From Rhodobacterales bacterium (GTDB taxonomy: Bacteria > Pseudomonadota > Alphaproteobacteria > Rhodobacterales > Rhodobacteraceae): a DNA stretch of 64,000 nucleotides. Position 1 is the stretch's first letter; each line of letters opens with the position of its first letter. Location: assembly GCA_021155205.1 (NCBI GenBank), contig JAJNPS010000021.1:1-64000 (forward strand), written 5' to 3'. Positions 16,913-25,948 of the stretch are shown piece after piece. The notes below the pieces were generated by a model. It was not told where the DNA came from, made no database searches, and saw nothing but the letters and a program-made list of their open reading frames with translations. Made by a program: the position numbers and the translations under genes.

Positions 16913-18511
16913 ATGATATATGGACGCGTGAATCCTGATCGCCGGCTGGATCACACTGGCATCATCGGGGCCGCCCATGTGTATTACAACGATGTGGAGG
17001 CGGCACTGGTCGAGGCTGCCGTCAGCCGCGGCGAGGGGCGGCTGGGGCGCGGGGGGGCGTTCCTCTGCGCCACGGGACAATATACCGGGCGTTCGCCCAA
17101 GGACAAATTCGTCGTCCGCACCCCCGATGTCGAGGCGAGCATCTGGTGGGACAACAACACGCCGATGGCCATGGACGCCTATGCGCGGCTGAAATCGGAC
17201 ATGCTGGCCCATATGCGGGGCCGCGATTACTTCGTGCAGGATCTGTACGCGGGCGCCGATGCAGTACACCGGCTGGATGTGCGGGTGGTGTCGGAACTGG
17301 CCTGGCACAGCCTGTTTGTCCGTCACCTGCTTCGTCGTCCGGCACGCGAGGAACTGGACAGCTTTGTCCCCGACTGGACGATCATCAACTGCCCGTCCTT
17401 CAAGGCGGACCCCGCGCGGCACGGCTGCCGGACGGAAACGGTGATCGCGCTGAACTTTGCCGAAAAGACCGTGCTGATCGCGAACACCGCCTATGCAGGG
17501 GAAAACAAGAAAGCCGTCTTTACGGTGCTGAACTATCTGCTGCCGGCCAAGGGCGTGATGGCGATGCATTGTTCGGCGAACCACGCCGTCGGCAATCCGC
17601 TCGATGCTGCCGTTTTCTTTGGGCTTTCGGGCACCGGCAAGACAACGCTGTCGGCCAGCCCGGACCGCACCCTGATCGGCGATGATGAACATGGCTGGTC
17701 GGATCGCGGCATCTTCAATTTCGAAGGCGGCTGCTATGCCAAGACGATCAACCTGAGCGCCGAGGCAGAGCCGGAGATACATGCCACAACCAGCCGGTTC
17801 GGGACTGTGGTCGAGAATATGGTCTATGACCCCGAAACGCTGGAGATCGACTTTGCCGACAACCGGCTGACCGACAACACCCGCTGCGCCTATCCGCTTG
17901 AGGCGATTTCCAACGCCTCGGCGACGGGGCTTGGCGGGCATCCGAAACATGTGGTGATGCTGACCTGCGATGCGTTCGGGGTGCTGCCGCCGATCGCCCG
18001 GCTGACCCCGGCACAGGCGATGTATCACTTTCTTTCGGGCTTCACCTCCAAGGTCGCCGGGACCGAGCGGGGGGTGACGGAGCCGACGCCGACCTTCAGC
18101 ACCTGTTTCGGCGCGCCGTTCATGCCGCGCCGGCCCGAAGTTTACGGCAAACTGCTGCAGGAAAAGATCCGCCAGCATGGTGCGTCATGCTGGCTGGTGA
18201 ATACGGGCTGGACCGGGGGGGCCTATGGGACGGGCAAGCGGATGCCGATCAAGGCGACGCGGGCCTTGCTGGCGGCCGCCATGGATGGCTCGCTGAACGC
18301 AGGGGCCTTCCGGCGCGATCCGAATTTCGGGTTCGACGTGCCGGTCGCGGTGACGGGGGTGGAGCCTGCCTTGCTGCACCCGCGCGACACCTGGGCAGAC
18401 CAGTCGGCCTATGATCTGCAGGCCAGAAAGCTGGTGGGGATGTTCGCCGACAATTTCGGCCAGTATGTGCCCCATATCGACGCGAATATCCGGGCTGTGG
18501 CGATCGGCTAA
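16913..18511 (+). CDS. pckA: Phosphoenolpyruvate carboxykinase (ATP)
   Basis: PckA (532 aa) converts oxaloacetate and ATP to phosphoenolpyruvate, the entry step of gluconeogenesis. The ATP-type kinase-1 loop GLSGTGKTTLSA, the metal-binding HGWSDRGIFNFEGGCYAK block and the substrate motif GRSPKDKF are visible. The ATG at 16913 follows GGAGGT at 16901-16906 with six-base spacing. The frame is open another 116 codons upstream, but that stretch is the regulatory region. The position opposite chvI is conserved in alphaproteobacteria. Confidence 0.96.
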   Translation: MIYGRVNPDRRLDHTGIIGAAHVYYNDVEAALVEAAVSRGEGRLGRGGAFLCATGQYTGRSPKDKFVVRTPDVEASIWWDNNTPMAMDAYARLKSDMLAHMRGRDYFVQDLYAGADAVHRLDVRVVSELAWHSLFVRHLLRRPAREELDSFVPDWTIINCPSFKADPARHGCRTETVIALNFAEKTVLIANTAYAGENKKAVFTVLNYLLPAKGVMAMHCSANHAVGNPLDAAVFFGLSGTGKTTLSASPDRTLIGDDEHGWSDRGIFNFEGGCYAKTINLSAEAEPEIHATTSRFGTVVENMVYDPETLEIDFADNRLTDNTRCAYPLEAISNASATGLGGHPKHVVMLTCDAFGVLPPIARLTPAQAMYHFLSGFTSKVAGTERGVTEPTPTFSTCFGAPFMPRRPEVYGKLLQEKIRQHGASCWLVNTGWTGGAYGTGKRMPIKATRALLAAAMDGSLNAGAFRRDPNFGFDVPVAVTGVEPALLHPRDTWADQSAYDLQARKLVGMFADNFGQYVPHIDANIRAVAIG

Positions 18512-18569
18512 TGCAGGGGCGCCCCGGGTGGGGACACTTTTTCGATTAAGTGAAATCAATGAGTTGGCT

Positions 18570-18592
18570 TTGCCAAATTTGCGATTTGGCAA
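18570..18592. repeat. Hairpin/palindrome between pckA and mcd
   Basis: TTGCCAAAT (18570-18578) and ATTTGGCAA (18584-18592) form a 9-bp inverted repeat with a 5-base spacer, 59 bases after the pckA stop. The following bases, GGTTTGAT, are only weakly T-rich, so it may be a poor terminator of pckA or an operator for mcd. It lies in a 220-base gap with nothing else that I can name. Confidence 0.45.
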
Positions 18593-18731
18593 GGTTTGAT
18601 GGTTTTGGAGCCAGAATATTCCTGCGACATTTTCATGCGCGGTTACGTCTCGTGTTGGAATTAAGTTGCGCTGCAATTGCGAAGGTTTTACGCAAGGACG
18701 TCCAGAATCCTCCCGTGACCGGAGCGCCCCT

Positions 18732-20396
18732 ATGCCCCATGATGGCCAGACCATGACCCCGACCGCCATGATGGCTGACCTGTTGGACCTGACCAAGGAC
18801 GCCCTGCCCGAGGTGGAGGCGCTGTTTGACCGCACGCGCGACCGGATGCGCGGGCAGGTTACTGTTGACAGCAAGGTTTCCGCCCCGGCGCTGGAGGAAC
18901 ATCAGACCGCGGCACATGCGATGGCGTGGCTTGCGACCTATGTCGAAGCCTTGCGCCAGATGCGCGAGTGGGCCGGGCGGGTGTCCGAGGCCGGGCAGTT
19001 CGGCGAGATGGAGGCGTTGATCCTGCAGATCGGGTTCGGCGAATACCTGAACCAGATCGCGGGCGGCATTCCGATGAGCCAGGGCGAGTTCGCGCGCCTG
19101 TCGGATTTGGGCGTGGAGTGGAAGCCGGGTGACGCTGCGCGGGCGCTGATGGCGGGCGGGAATACCCAAAGCGCCCGGATGCAGTTGGTAGCATTGATGC
19201 GCGACAACCACGGGCGCGCGACTTTTGGCGTCACCGGCCTCGATGCGGAACTCGAGATGATCCGCGACCAGTTCCGCCGCTTTGCCGACCAAGAGGTCGT
19301 CCCCCACGCACACGGCTGGCACCTGCGCGACGAACTGATCCCGCTGGAGGTGATCGGGAAACTGGCGGGGATGGGGGTCTTTGGCCTGACCATCCCCGAG
19401 GCGCATGGCGGGTTCGGGCTGTCCAAGGCCAGCATGGTCGTGGTCAGCGAAGAGCTGTCGCGCGGCTATATCGGGGTGGGGTCGCTGGCCACCCGGACCG
19501 AGATCGCTGCGGAACTGATCCTGTGCGGCGGCACCGAGGTGCAAAAGGCGGAGTGGTTGCCAAAGCTGGCGCGTGGTGACGTGCTGCCGACGGCGGTATT
19601 CACCGAGCCGAATACGGGGTCCGACCTTGGATCGCTGCGGACCAGGGCGGCCAAGGTCGGCGAGGATTGGCAGATCACCGGCAACAAGACCTGGATCACC
19701 CATGCCGCGCGGACGCATGTGATGACGGTGCTGGCGCGTTCGGTGCCGGGCACGACGGACTACCGGGGCCTCAGCATGTTCCTGGCGGAAAAGACGCCGG
19801 GGACGGATGCGGTGCCGTTTGTTGATCCGGGCCTGTCGGGCGGCGAGATCGAGGTGCTCGGCTATCGGGGGATGAAGGAATACACCGTCAATTTCGACGG
19901 CTTTGCGGTAAAGGGCGGGAACCTTCTGGGGGGCAGCGAGGGGCAGGGCTTCAAGCAGTTGATGCAGACGTTTGAATCCGCACGCATCCAGACCGCCGCC
20001 CGTGCCGTCGGGGTGGCGCAGAACGCGCTGGAACTCGGGATGGCCTATGCAACCGACCGCCAGCAGTTCGGCAAGGCGCTGATCGAATTTCCGCGCGTCG
20101 CCGGAAAGCTGGCGATGATGGCGGTCGAGATCATGGTGGCCCGACAGCTGACCTATTTCTCTGCCTGGCAAAAGGACCATGGCCATCGCTGCGACCTGGA
20201 GGCGGGGATGGCGAAACTGCTCGCCGCCCGCGTTGCCTGGGCGGCGGCGGACAATGCGCTGCAGATTCATGGCGGCAACGGCTTTGCGCTGGAATACCAG
20301 ATCAGCCGCGTGCTGTGCGATGCGCGCATCCTGAACATCTTTGAAGGTGCGGCCGAGATTCAGGCACAGGTGATTGCCCGCCGCCTGCTCGACTAA
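18732..20396 (+). CDS. mcd: (2S)-methylsuccinyl-CoA dehydrogenase
   Basis: This 554-aa flavoenzyme is an acyl-CoA dehydrogenase with an extra N-terminal domain of about 150 residues (HAMAWLATYVEALRQM, FGEMEALILQIGFGEYLNQI, GGIPMSQGE). That extension is typical of Mcd, which oxidises (2S)-methylsuccinyl-CoA to mesaconyl-CoA in the ethylmalonyl-CoA pathway of acetate assimilation. The core shows VFTEPNTGSDLGSLRT, KTWITHAART and the C-terminal QIHGGNGFALEYQISR and ILNIFEGAAEIQAQ. Electrons should pass to the ETF encoded at 7 kb. GGAG seven bases before the ATG at 18732 supports this start; ATG 18753 is an alternative. Confidence 0.88.
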   Translation: MPHDGQTMTPTAMMADLLDLTKDALPEVEALFDRTRDRMRGQVTVDSKVSAPALEEHQTAAHAMAWLATYVEALRQMREWAGRVSEAGQFGEMEALILQIGFGEYLNQIAGGIPMSQGEFARLSDLGVEWKPGDAARALMAGGNTQSARMQLVALMRDNHGRATFGVTGLDAELEMIRDQFRRFADQEVVPHAHGWHLRDELIPLEVIGKLAGMGVFGLTIPEAHGGFGLSKASMVVVSEELSRGYIGVGSLATRTEIAAELILCGGTEVQKAEWLPKLARGDVLPTAVFTEPNTGSDLGSLRTRAAKVGEDWQITGNKTWITHAARTHVMTVLARSVPGTTDYRGLSMFLAEKTPGTDAVPFVDPGLSGGEIEVLGYRGMKEYTVNFDGFAVKGGNLLGGSEGQGFKQLMQTFESARIQTAARAVGVAQNALELGMAYATDRQQFGKALIEFPRVAGKLAMMAVEIMVARQLTYFSAWQKDHGHRCDLEAGMAKLLAARVAWAAADNALQIHGGNGFALEYQISRVLCDARILNIFEGAAEIQAQVIARRLLD

Positions 20397-20417
20397 GGCG
20401 CGGATCAGACCGACGTC

Positions 20418-20445
20418 TTGACGCTGGTAAGTTCAATCCTATCTT
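20418..20445 (+). promoter_or_regulatory. Candidate promoter of the epimerase gene
   Basis: TTGACG (20418-20423) and TATCTT (20440-20445) are spaced by 16 bases, 33 bases before the start codon. The heptamer TCTTGAC occurs twice here (20416-20422 and 20442-20448), 26 bases apart, which may be a chance feature or a regulator half-site pair. Confidence 0.4.
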
Positions 20446-20477
20446 GACAGTGACAACCGCCATGATGGAAAGACAGC

Positions 20478-21485
20478 ATGACCGAAACGGTTCTGATCAC
20501 CGGCATTTCCGGCTTTATCGCCAAGCATATCGCCGCAAAGTTTCTTGCCGCCGGGTATGCCGTGCGCGGGACCGTCCGGCGGCTGGACCGCGCCGATGAG
20601 GTGCGCAAGGCGGTGCTGCCAGTGGCGGGTGCGAGGGCGGCGGAGCGGTTGGATTTCGTGGCCGCTGATCTGGAAAGCGACACTGGCTGGGCCGAGGCGA
20701 TGGCGGGCGTCAATGCGGTGATCCACACGGCATCCCCCTTTCCCATTGCCCAGCCCAAGGACGAGAACGACCTGATCCGCCCAGCGGTGCAGGGCACTGA
20801 GCGGGTGTTGCGCGCGGCAGCGGCGGTGGGTGTGACGCGCGTGGTGCTGACATCTTCTGTTGTGGCGATCTTGAACGAGGCCAAGATCGGCGTGCAGACC
20901 GAGGACGACTGGTGCGATGTGACGATCCCCACCACCACCGCCTATGGCAAATCAAAGACGCTGGCCGAACGGCGGGCGTGGGAGATGGCAAAGGCCGATG
21001 GGCTGGCGCTGACCACCATCAATCCGGGCTTTGTGCTGGGTGCGCCGCTGGATGCGAACTACGGATCATCGTTGGGCATCGTGGAGCGCTTCCTGAAGGG
21101 CAAGGACCCCATGCAGCCACCCTACGGCCTGCCCATCGTGCATGTGCAGGACGTGGCCGAGATGCACCTGCGCGCGGCGCAGCGCCCCGAAACGGTGGGC
21201 AAGCGGTTTATCGCGGCGGCTGGGTCGATGACCTTTGCCGAAATGGCCAAGGTGTTGAAGGCGGCCTATCCGGCACGGAAGATCGCGACGAAGGAGGCCC
21301 CGATCTTCGTGTTGCGGGTGCTGTCCCTGTTCGATCAGTCGATCAAGTCCATCCTGCCGAAACTCGGGACGGTGGAGCGGGTCTCGAACGCGCGGGCGAT
21401 GCGCGACATGGGCATGGATTTCGCTCCGCCGGAACAGGCGCTGCGCGAGGCTGCGGCCTGGCTGGTTGCCAACACGAAAGCCTAG
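20478..21485 (+). CDS. NAD-dependent epimerase/aldehyde reductase
   Basis: This 335-aa protein is an extended-SDR enzyme of the dihydroflavonol-4-reductase-like group. It has MTETVLITGISGFIAKHIAA with the GxxGFIA cofactor loop, VIHTASPF, VVLTSSVVAI and a Tyr-x3-Lys in TTTAYGKSKTLAE. Members reduce aldehydes or ketones with NADPH; the physiological substrate is unknown. It shares overlapping stop codons with the convergent MFS gene inside the palindrome CTAG (21482-21485). Confidence 0.85.
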   Translation: MTETVLITGISGFIAKHIAAKFLAAGYAVRGTVRRLDRADEVRKAVLPVAGARAAERLDFVAADLESDTGWAEAMAGVNAVIHTASPFPIAQPKDENDLIRPAVQGTERVLRAAAAVGVTRVVLTSSVVAILNEAKIGVQTEDDWCDVTIPTTTAYGKSKTLAERRAWEMAKADGLALTTINPGFVLGAPLDANYGSSLGIVERFLKGKDPMQPPYGLPIVHVQDVAEMHLRAAQRPETVGKRFIAAAGSMTFAEMAKVLKAAYPARKIATKEAPIFVLRVLSLFDQSIKSILPKLGTVERVSNARAMRDMGMDFAPPEQALREAAAWLVANTKA

Positions 21486-22711
21486 ACTTCGACGCTGACC
21501 CCGCCGCGTGACGGGCGCTGGATGCCCAGGCGTGGGTGCAGGCGGCCGGCGATCACGAACATCACCGCAAAACCGAAGCCGGCGGCGGCAAAGATGCCGG
21601 GCAGCGGGGCCACCAGCAGCACGAGATAGGCGACGCCGGGCGTCACGATCCCCGAGACATCACGGAAACTCGCATAGACCGCCGCCATCTCTGTCCGCTG
21701 TGACGGCTTCACCGCCATCATGAAAGGAAGGCCGCCGACCACGTCGAGGGTTATGAGAAATCCCGACGCGCACATCATTGCGATGACACTGAGCCATGGC
21801 AGGGGCGACAGGATCGCGGCCAGAGTGAAAAGGACGGCGCCCCCGGCAAAGGCCAGCCGCACGGTCCGGCGCACCGAGGCGCGGCGGGCCAGCCTCGACA
21901 CCATCGGGGCCGCAAAAAGCAGAGCGTTGGTCAGGGACAGCGCGATGCCGCCGACCTTGGTGCCAAGGCCCGCCTCGATGCTGAAGATCGGCAGATAGAC
22001 GACATAGACCCACCAGCCGCAGGACCGCATCACCGCAAAGGCCCAGCCTGCAATCAGCCGGGGCTGGCGCAGGAACGGGCCAAGATAGCCCAGCGGGTTC
22101 AGCGCAGGGCCGCGCGCGCGGGTGATGGTCTTGCCGTTGCCAAGCCGCAGCCACCAGAACGTCGCCAACAGGCACAGGGCAAAGCCGCCCGCCACGATAA
22201 AGGGCAGGGGCGCCCAGGTGTCATGCATCCAGACCCCCGCGACCGGGCCGATGGCCCAGGGTGTCGCGGCATAGACCATCTGCGTGGACTGGGTGCGCGA
22301 CAGGTCCGCACGCTCGATGTAATCCAGCACATAGGCGTTGAAGCAGACAAAGATCGTCACGGTGGCGACGGCGTTCAGGGTCAGCGCTGTGCCTATGGCG
22401 ACGGGGCCGCCGGTGATCGCAAAGGCCATGCCCAGCACATAAAGGCAGCAGCCCAGTGTATAAGTCCACCGGCGCGGCAGGATTTTCGTCAGAGCGGGCA
22501 CCATCAGGCCCGCGACCAGCGCGATGATCCCGGCCAGAAGATAGACCTTGGAGGTCAGTTCCGCCGTGCCCATGGCGGCATAGACAGACAGCGGCATCGA
22601 CGAGATGAGCGTGCCGCGCACGGCGGCATCAAGACCTGCCAGCATGGCAAAATCGCGGGCGCCGGGCAGGCGGGGCAGCGGGGCGGGGATGGGGGGATCG
22701 CGGTCGGCCAT
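21482..22711 (-). CDS. MFS transporter
   Basis: This 409-aa inner-membrane protein has about twelve hydrophobic helices, beginning around residue 45 after a short Pro-rich cytoplasmic tail. Helices 2 and 3 are linked by KILPRRWTYTLG, and the central loop is basic (RLARRASVRRTVRLAF). It fits the major facilitator superfamily, in the general style of sugar:cation symporter-like MFS, but no substrate motif is readable. It is convergent with the epimerase gene and lies 75 bases upstream of the recO end on the same map interval. Confidence 0.8.
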   Translation of the reverse strand: MADRDPPIPAPLPRLPGARDFAMLAGLDAAVRGTLISSMPLSVYAAMGTAELTSKVYLLAGIIALVAGLMVPALTKILPRRWTYTLGCCLYVLGMAFAITGGPVAIGTALTLNAVATVTIFVCFNAYVLDYIERADLSRTQSTQMVYAATPWAIGPVAGVWMHDTWAPLPFIVAGGFALCLLATFWWLRLGNGKTITRARGPALNPLGYLGPFLRQPRLIAGWAFAVMRSCGWWVYVVYLPIFSIEAGLGTKVGGIALSLTNALLFAAPMVSRLARRASVRRTVRLAFAGGAVLFTLAAILSPLPWLSVIAMMCASGFLITLDVVGGLPFMMAVKPSQRTEMAAVYASFRDVSGIVTPGVAYLVLLVAPLPGIFAAAGFGFAVMFVIAGRLHPRLGIQRPSRGGVSVEV

Positions 22712-22786
22712 GGCACTTGCGCCCGACCTTGCCGCCCAATCCCGGTTATCGCTGCGCGGTTGGCGACATCGCGCGTCGCGGCTGAC

Positions 22787-23518
22787 TCATGCTGCCGGTT
22801 TCTGCCGCCCGAAGAGGTCGGTCAGGCGCCCGCGCGCGGCCGGCAAGGCAGGCGGGTCGCCAAGGCCATGCGCTTCGCGAAGCAGGAAATGGCCGGTGAT
22901 GGCAAGCCCGGCCAAGAGGTCGGAGACAGTCGCGGGGGCATCGCTGACAAGGCAGGCCGGCAGGGGCAGCAGCCGGTCGGCCCAGTCCCCTGCCCCGGCA
23001 CGGCTGACCGCGCGGCCGGTCCGGGGGCTGACAAAGCCAAGGTCCGTCGTGGCCCCGGTGACGGCGCAATCCGCCAGATCAAGTCCAAAGCCGATTTCCT
23101 CCAGCAGCAGGACTTCCCAATGCAGATAGGCGGCGTGCCAGCCGGGGCCCTGCATCATCCGGTCGCAGAGCCCGACCGTCCCGGCCCAAAGGCGCGGATG
23201 CGGTTCGCGTTCCGGCAGCGCGGCGCGCAACAGGGCGCAGACCGACCCCAGGGCCGCCAGGCCCAGCCGGTCGGACAAGAGCGCCGTGCGCGACCGCAGG
23301 GGTTCCACCGTGTAGGTGCCGATATGGTCGTCCAGCCGCGCGCGCCAGGCCAGCGACAGCTGCGCGCCGGGCTGCAGGACCGGGGCCATCCGGCGCGACG
23401 CACCGCCGCGCACGATGCCGGTGTGCCGTCCGTGCATCGCGGTGAACACCTCGATGATGGCGCTGGCCTCGCCATGCGGGCGCATGAAAAGGAGCATGCC
23501 TTCGTCTTGCCAATCCAT
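22787..23518 (-). CDS. recO: DNA repair protein RecO
   Basis: RecO (243 aa) loads RecA onto SSB-coated DNA with RecR. The N-terminal OB-fold begins MDWQDEGMLLFMRPHGE, followed by HTGIVRGGASRRMAPVLQPG, the typical RecO block. The helical C-terminal part includes LLLEEIGFGLDLADCAVTG. The usual recO zinc-binding cysteines are only partly present (one Cys in DLADCAVTG). The ATG at 23518 gives the standard N-terminus; an ATG seven codons upstream is also in frame. The gene ends the era-DUF1491-membrane protein run. Confidence 0.93.
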   Translation of the reverse strand: MDWQDEGMLLFMRPHGEASAIIEVFTAMHGRHTGIVRGGASRRMAPVLQPGAQLSLAWRARLDDHIGTYTVEPLRSRTALLSDRLGLAALGSVCALLRAALPEREPHPRLWAGTVGLCDRMMQGPGWHAAYLHWEVLLLEEIGFGLDLADCAVTGATTDLGFVSPRTGRAVSRAGAGDWADRLLPLPACLVSDAPATVSDLLAGLAITGHFLLREAHGLGDPPALPAARGRLTDLFGRQKPAA

Positions 23519-23558
23519 CAGGCAACTATCGGACGGCATCGGCAGAACGGCAAGGGCG

Positions 23559-23882
23559 TCAACGCCGCCGCGCACGCCACCAGCGCCGCCAGATCCGGGC
23601 GCGGCGGCGCAGGCGCACGATGGCCCCTGCCACCGGACCGCGAAGGAACGGCAGGTCAACCGCCAGCAGCATCAGGCCCAGGGGCAGCATCCAGATACCC
23701 AGTACCGGCAGAAAGGAGAACACGCCGCCAACCACTAATATCACCGCCAGCGGAAAGCGGATCAACCTGGTCCGGCGCGCCTGTAGCCAGACGATCCAGA
23801 GGTCGAGCGCCGGGATCCGCCGCCGAAACCTGTCAAACTGCCGCTTGAGGCGTTCGGCAGCGGGGTCACGGCGGCTGGTCAT
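23559..23882 (-). CDS. Small basic membrane protein of unknown function
   Basis: This 107-aa protein has a charged N-terminus (MTSRRDPAAERLKRQFDRFR). One or two hydrophobic helices follow (LAVILVVGGVFSFLPVLGIW and MLPLGLMLLAVDLPFL), then a very Arg-rich tail (RLRRRARIWRRWWRARRR). Its place between DUF1491 and recO recurs in Rhodobacteraceae. The ATG at 23882 gives a sensible basic start; 21 more codons are open upstream. I recognise no catalytic motif. Confidence 0.65.
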   Translation of the reverse strand: MTSRRDPAAERLKRQFDRFRRRIPALDLWIVWLQARRTRLIRFPLAVILVVGGVFSFLPVLGIWMLPLGLMLLAVDLPFLRGPVAGAIVRLRRRARIWRRWWRARRR

Positions 23883-23960
23883 GGGGCTTGGGGGGTCCAG
23901 ATGGTGGTCTTTGGCCCAAGATGGGCATGCAGGGGCAAGGTTCAACAGGTCGCCGCAACG

Positions 23961-24296
23961 CTAGTCGGACAATCCGTCCTCGTCCAGCAGCGTGCGGCCC
24001 TGGCGGCTCTCGACCTCTATCAGCCAGAGGTCGGGGTCGCGCGCGCGCTGGCGCCGCAGCAAGGCGTCGATGTCCGCCTCGGCGCCTTCGGCAAGCAGCA
24101 TCCAGCGCCGCCCGCCGGTCACAAGGTCCATGGTGCGTTCATAGGCGCGGGCGGTGCCGTCCAGAAGCGCCAGCTTGACCACGACTGCCCCCGCCGTGGC
24201 ATCGCCGCGCGCGATGACATAGGCAGGAATGTTCGCCCGGCCCAGACGCGCAAGATAGGCCGACACCCACAGATCAGAGATCAGGCGAGGGTTCAC
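23961..24296 (-). CDS. DUF1491 family protein
   Basis: This 111-aa protein starts at a GTG (24294-24296) with the family N-terminus VNPRLISDLWVSAYLARLG. It continues through IPAYVIARGDATAGAVVVKL, DGTARAYERTMD and a C-terminal DPDLWLIEVESRQGRTLLD. DUF1491 proteins are short conserved alphaproteobacterial proteins with no known activity. It follows era by 49 bases, a gap holding a perfect palindrome. Confidence 0.85.
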   Translation of the reverse strand: MNPRLISDLWVSAYLARLGRANIPAYVIARGDATAGAVVVKLALLDGTARAYERTMDLVTGGRRWMLLAEGAEADIDALLRRQRARDPDLWLIEVESRQGRTLLDEDGLSD

Positions 24297-24315
24297 TCGC
24301 GCATCAGCAGAACCT

Positions 24316-24340
24316 GAAAATTTTTCGCCGAAAAATTTTC
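24316..24340. repeat. AT-rich palindromic element, copy 2
   Basis: A perfect 12-bp inverted repeat surrounds the single base at 24328, GAAAATTTTTCG-C-CGAAAAATTTTC. It lies between the era stop and the DUF1491 start. It shares the TTTTCG-N-CG core and AT-rich arms with the element at 5888-5912. It may be a transcript-stabilising or terminating hairpin. Confidence 0.6.
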
Positions 24341-24345
24341 GTGCC

Positions 24346-25263
24346 TCATGCGTCGCCGTCCTTGAACTCAAGGCCCATTTCGGAATACCGCTCCGGTTCG
24401 TCCTGCCAGTTGGTACGCACCTTGACCTGCAGGAACAGATGCACCGTGCGGCCCAGGAACTCCGAGATGTCGGCGCGGGCGGCCTGCCCGATGGCCTTGA
24501 TCGTGTCGCCCTTGTTGCCAAGGACGATGCCCTTGTGGCCGTCGCGGTTGACATAGACCACCTGGTCGATGCGGGTGGTGCCGTCGGGCTTGTCCTCCCA
24601 GGCTTCGGTTTCCACAGTCAGCTGGTAAGGCAGTTCCTCATGCAGGCGCAGGGTCAGTTTCTCGCGCGTCATTTCCGCCGCGATCAGGCGCATCGGCAGG
24701 TCGGCGATCTGATCCTCGGGGTAGAGCCAAGGACCATTGGGGACCTGCCCAGCCAGCCATTCACGCAGATCGGCGACGCCGTAGCCCTTTTCGGCGCTGA
24801 TCATGAAGGTCTTGGTAAAGGGATAGGCCTCGTTCAGGCGTTCGGTCAGCGCCAGCAGGGTTTCCGCCTTGACCCGGTCGATCTTGTTGATCGCCAGCGC
24901 GATGGGCTGGCCTTTCGGCATTTCGCTTGCCAGCCGCTCGATGATCGCCGCCACGCCTTCGGTCATCCCGCGATGCGCCTCGATCAGAAGGACGATGATG
25001 TCGGCATCCGAAGCCCCGCCCCAGGCCGCCTTGACCATCGCGCGATCAAGCCGGCGGCGCGGACGAAACAGGCCGGGCGTGTCGACGAACACGATCTGGG
25101 ACGCGCCCTCCATGCAGATGCCCCGGATGCGCGCGCGGGTCGTCTGCACCTTGTGCGTGACGATGGAGACCTTGGCGCCCACCATGCGGTTCAACAGCGT
25201 GGACTTGCCGGCATTCGGCTCGCCGATCAGGGCCACGAATCCTGCGCGTGTGGTTTCAATCAT
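24346..25263 (-). CDS. era: GTPase Era
   Basis: Era (305 aa) is the GTPase that binds the 3' end of 16S rRNA during 30S assembly. G1 is GEPNAGKST (residues 14-22), the switch region TTRARIRG, G3 DTPG, G4 NKID and G5 SAEKG. The C-terminal KH domain has VNRDGHKGIVLGNKGDTIK. The ATG at 25263 overlaps the end of rnc by eight bases. The longer frame upstream is an rnc shadow. Confidence 0.97.
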   Translation of the reverse strand: MIETTRAGFVALIGEPNAGKSTLLNRMVGAKVSIVTHKVQTTRARIRGICMEGASQIVFVDTPGLFRPRRRLDRAMVKAAWGGASDADIIVLLIEAHRGMTEGVAAIIERLASEMPKGQPIALAINKIDRVKAETLLALTERLNEAYPFTKTFMISAEKGYGVADLREWLAGQVPNGPWLYPEDQIADLPMRLIAAEMTREKLTLRLHEELPYQLTVETEAWEDKPDGTTRIDQVVYVNRDGHKGIVLGNKGDTIKAIGQAARADISEFLGRTVHLFLQVKVRTNWQDEPERYSEMGLEFKDGDA

Positions 25264-25948
25264 GGGTGTCGGCCTCCAGCCGGGACAAAAGGGCGGCGGC
25301 GGCCGATTGTTCGGCGGCGCGTTTCGATCCGGCGCGGGCGGTTTCCTCGGCACCGTTTTCAAGGCGGACGACAACGGTGAACAACGGCGCATGATCGGGG
25401 CCTTCGCGCGCGCTTTCAGCATAGATGGGCAGGCCAAGTCCCTGCGCCTGCGCCCATTCCTGCAAGGCGGTCTTGGCATCGCGGGGCACTTCGGCAACGG
25501 TGCCGATGCGGTCGGACCAAAGCCGCAGCACCACACGCTCGACAGCTTCGAACCCGGCATCGAGGAAGATCGCGGCGATCACCGCCTCCATCGCGTCGCC
25601 CAGCAGCGCCTCTTTGCGCCGCCCGCCGGACAGCATTTCGGACCGGCCCAGACGAAGCACGTCACCCAGCCCGATGCTCCGGGCGATGTCGGCGCAGGTT
25701 TCCTTGCGCACCAGCGCGTTGAAGCGGGGCGCCAGCTGACCCTCGCTGGCGGCATGGTCGGCAGCAAAAAGCGCGCGCGCGATGATCAGGCCAAGGACGC
25801 GGTCGCCCAGAAATTCCAGCCGCTGGTTGTCCGGGCGCGAGATCGTGCCGATGGAGGCATGGGTGACGGCACGCACCAGATGGGTACTGTCGGCGAACAC
25901 ATGGCCGATGCGACCCTCAAACGCCTTGAGATCGGCAGAGAGCCTCAC
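25256..25948 (-). CDS. rnc: Ribonuclease III
   Basis: RNase III (230 aa) cleaves double-stranded RNA in rRNA and mRNA processing. The signature NQRLEFLGDRVLG and the second acidic cluster LLGDAMEAVIAAIFLDAG are complete, followed by a C-terminal dsRNA-binding domain ending AGSKRAAEQSAAAALL. The start is a GTG at 25946-25948 that overlaps the lepB stop as GTGA, so translation is coupled to lepB. Confidence 0.96.
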   Translation of the reverse strand: MRLSADLKAFEGRIGHVFADSTHLVRAVTHASIGTISRPDNQRLEFLGDRVLGLIIARALFAADHAASEGQLAPRFNALVRKETCADIARSIGLGDVLRLGRSEMLSGGRRKEALLGDAMEAVIAAIFLDAGFEAVERVVLRLWSDRIGTVAEVPRDAKTALQEWAQAQGLGLPIYAESAREGPDHAPLFTVVVRLENGAEETARAGSKRAAEQSAAAALLSRLEADTHD

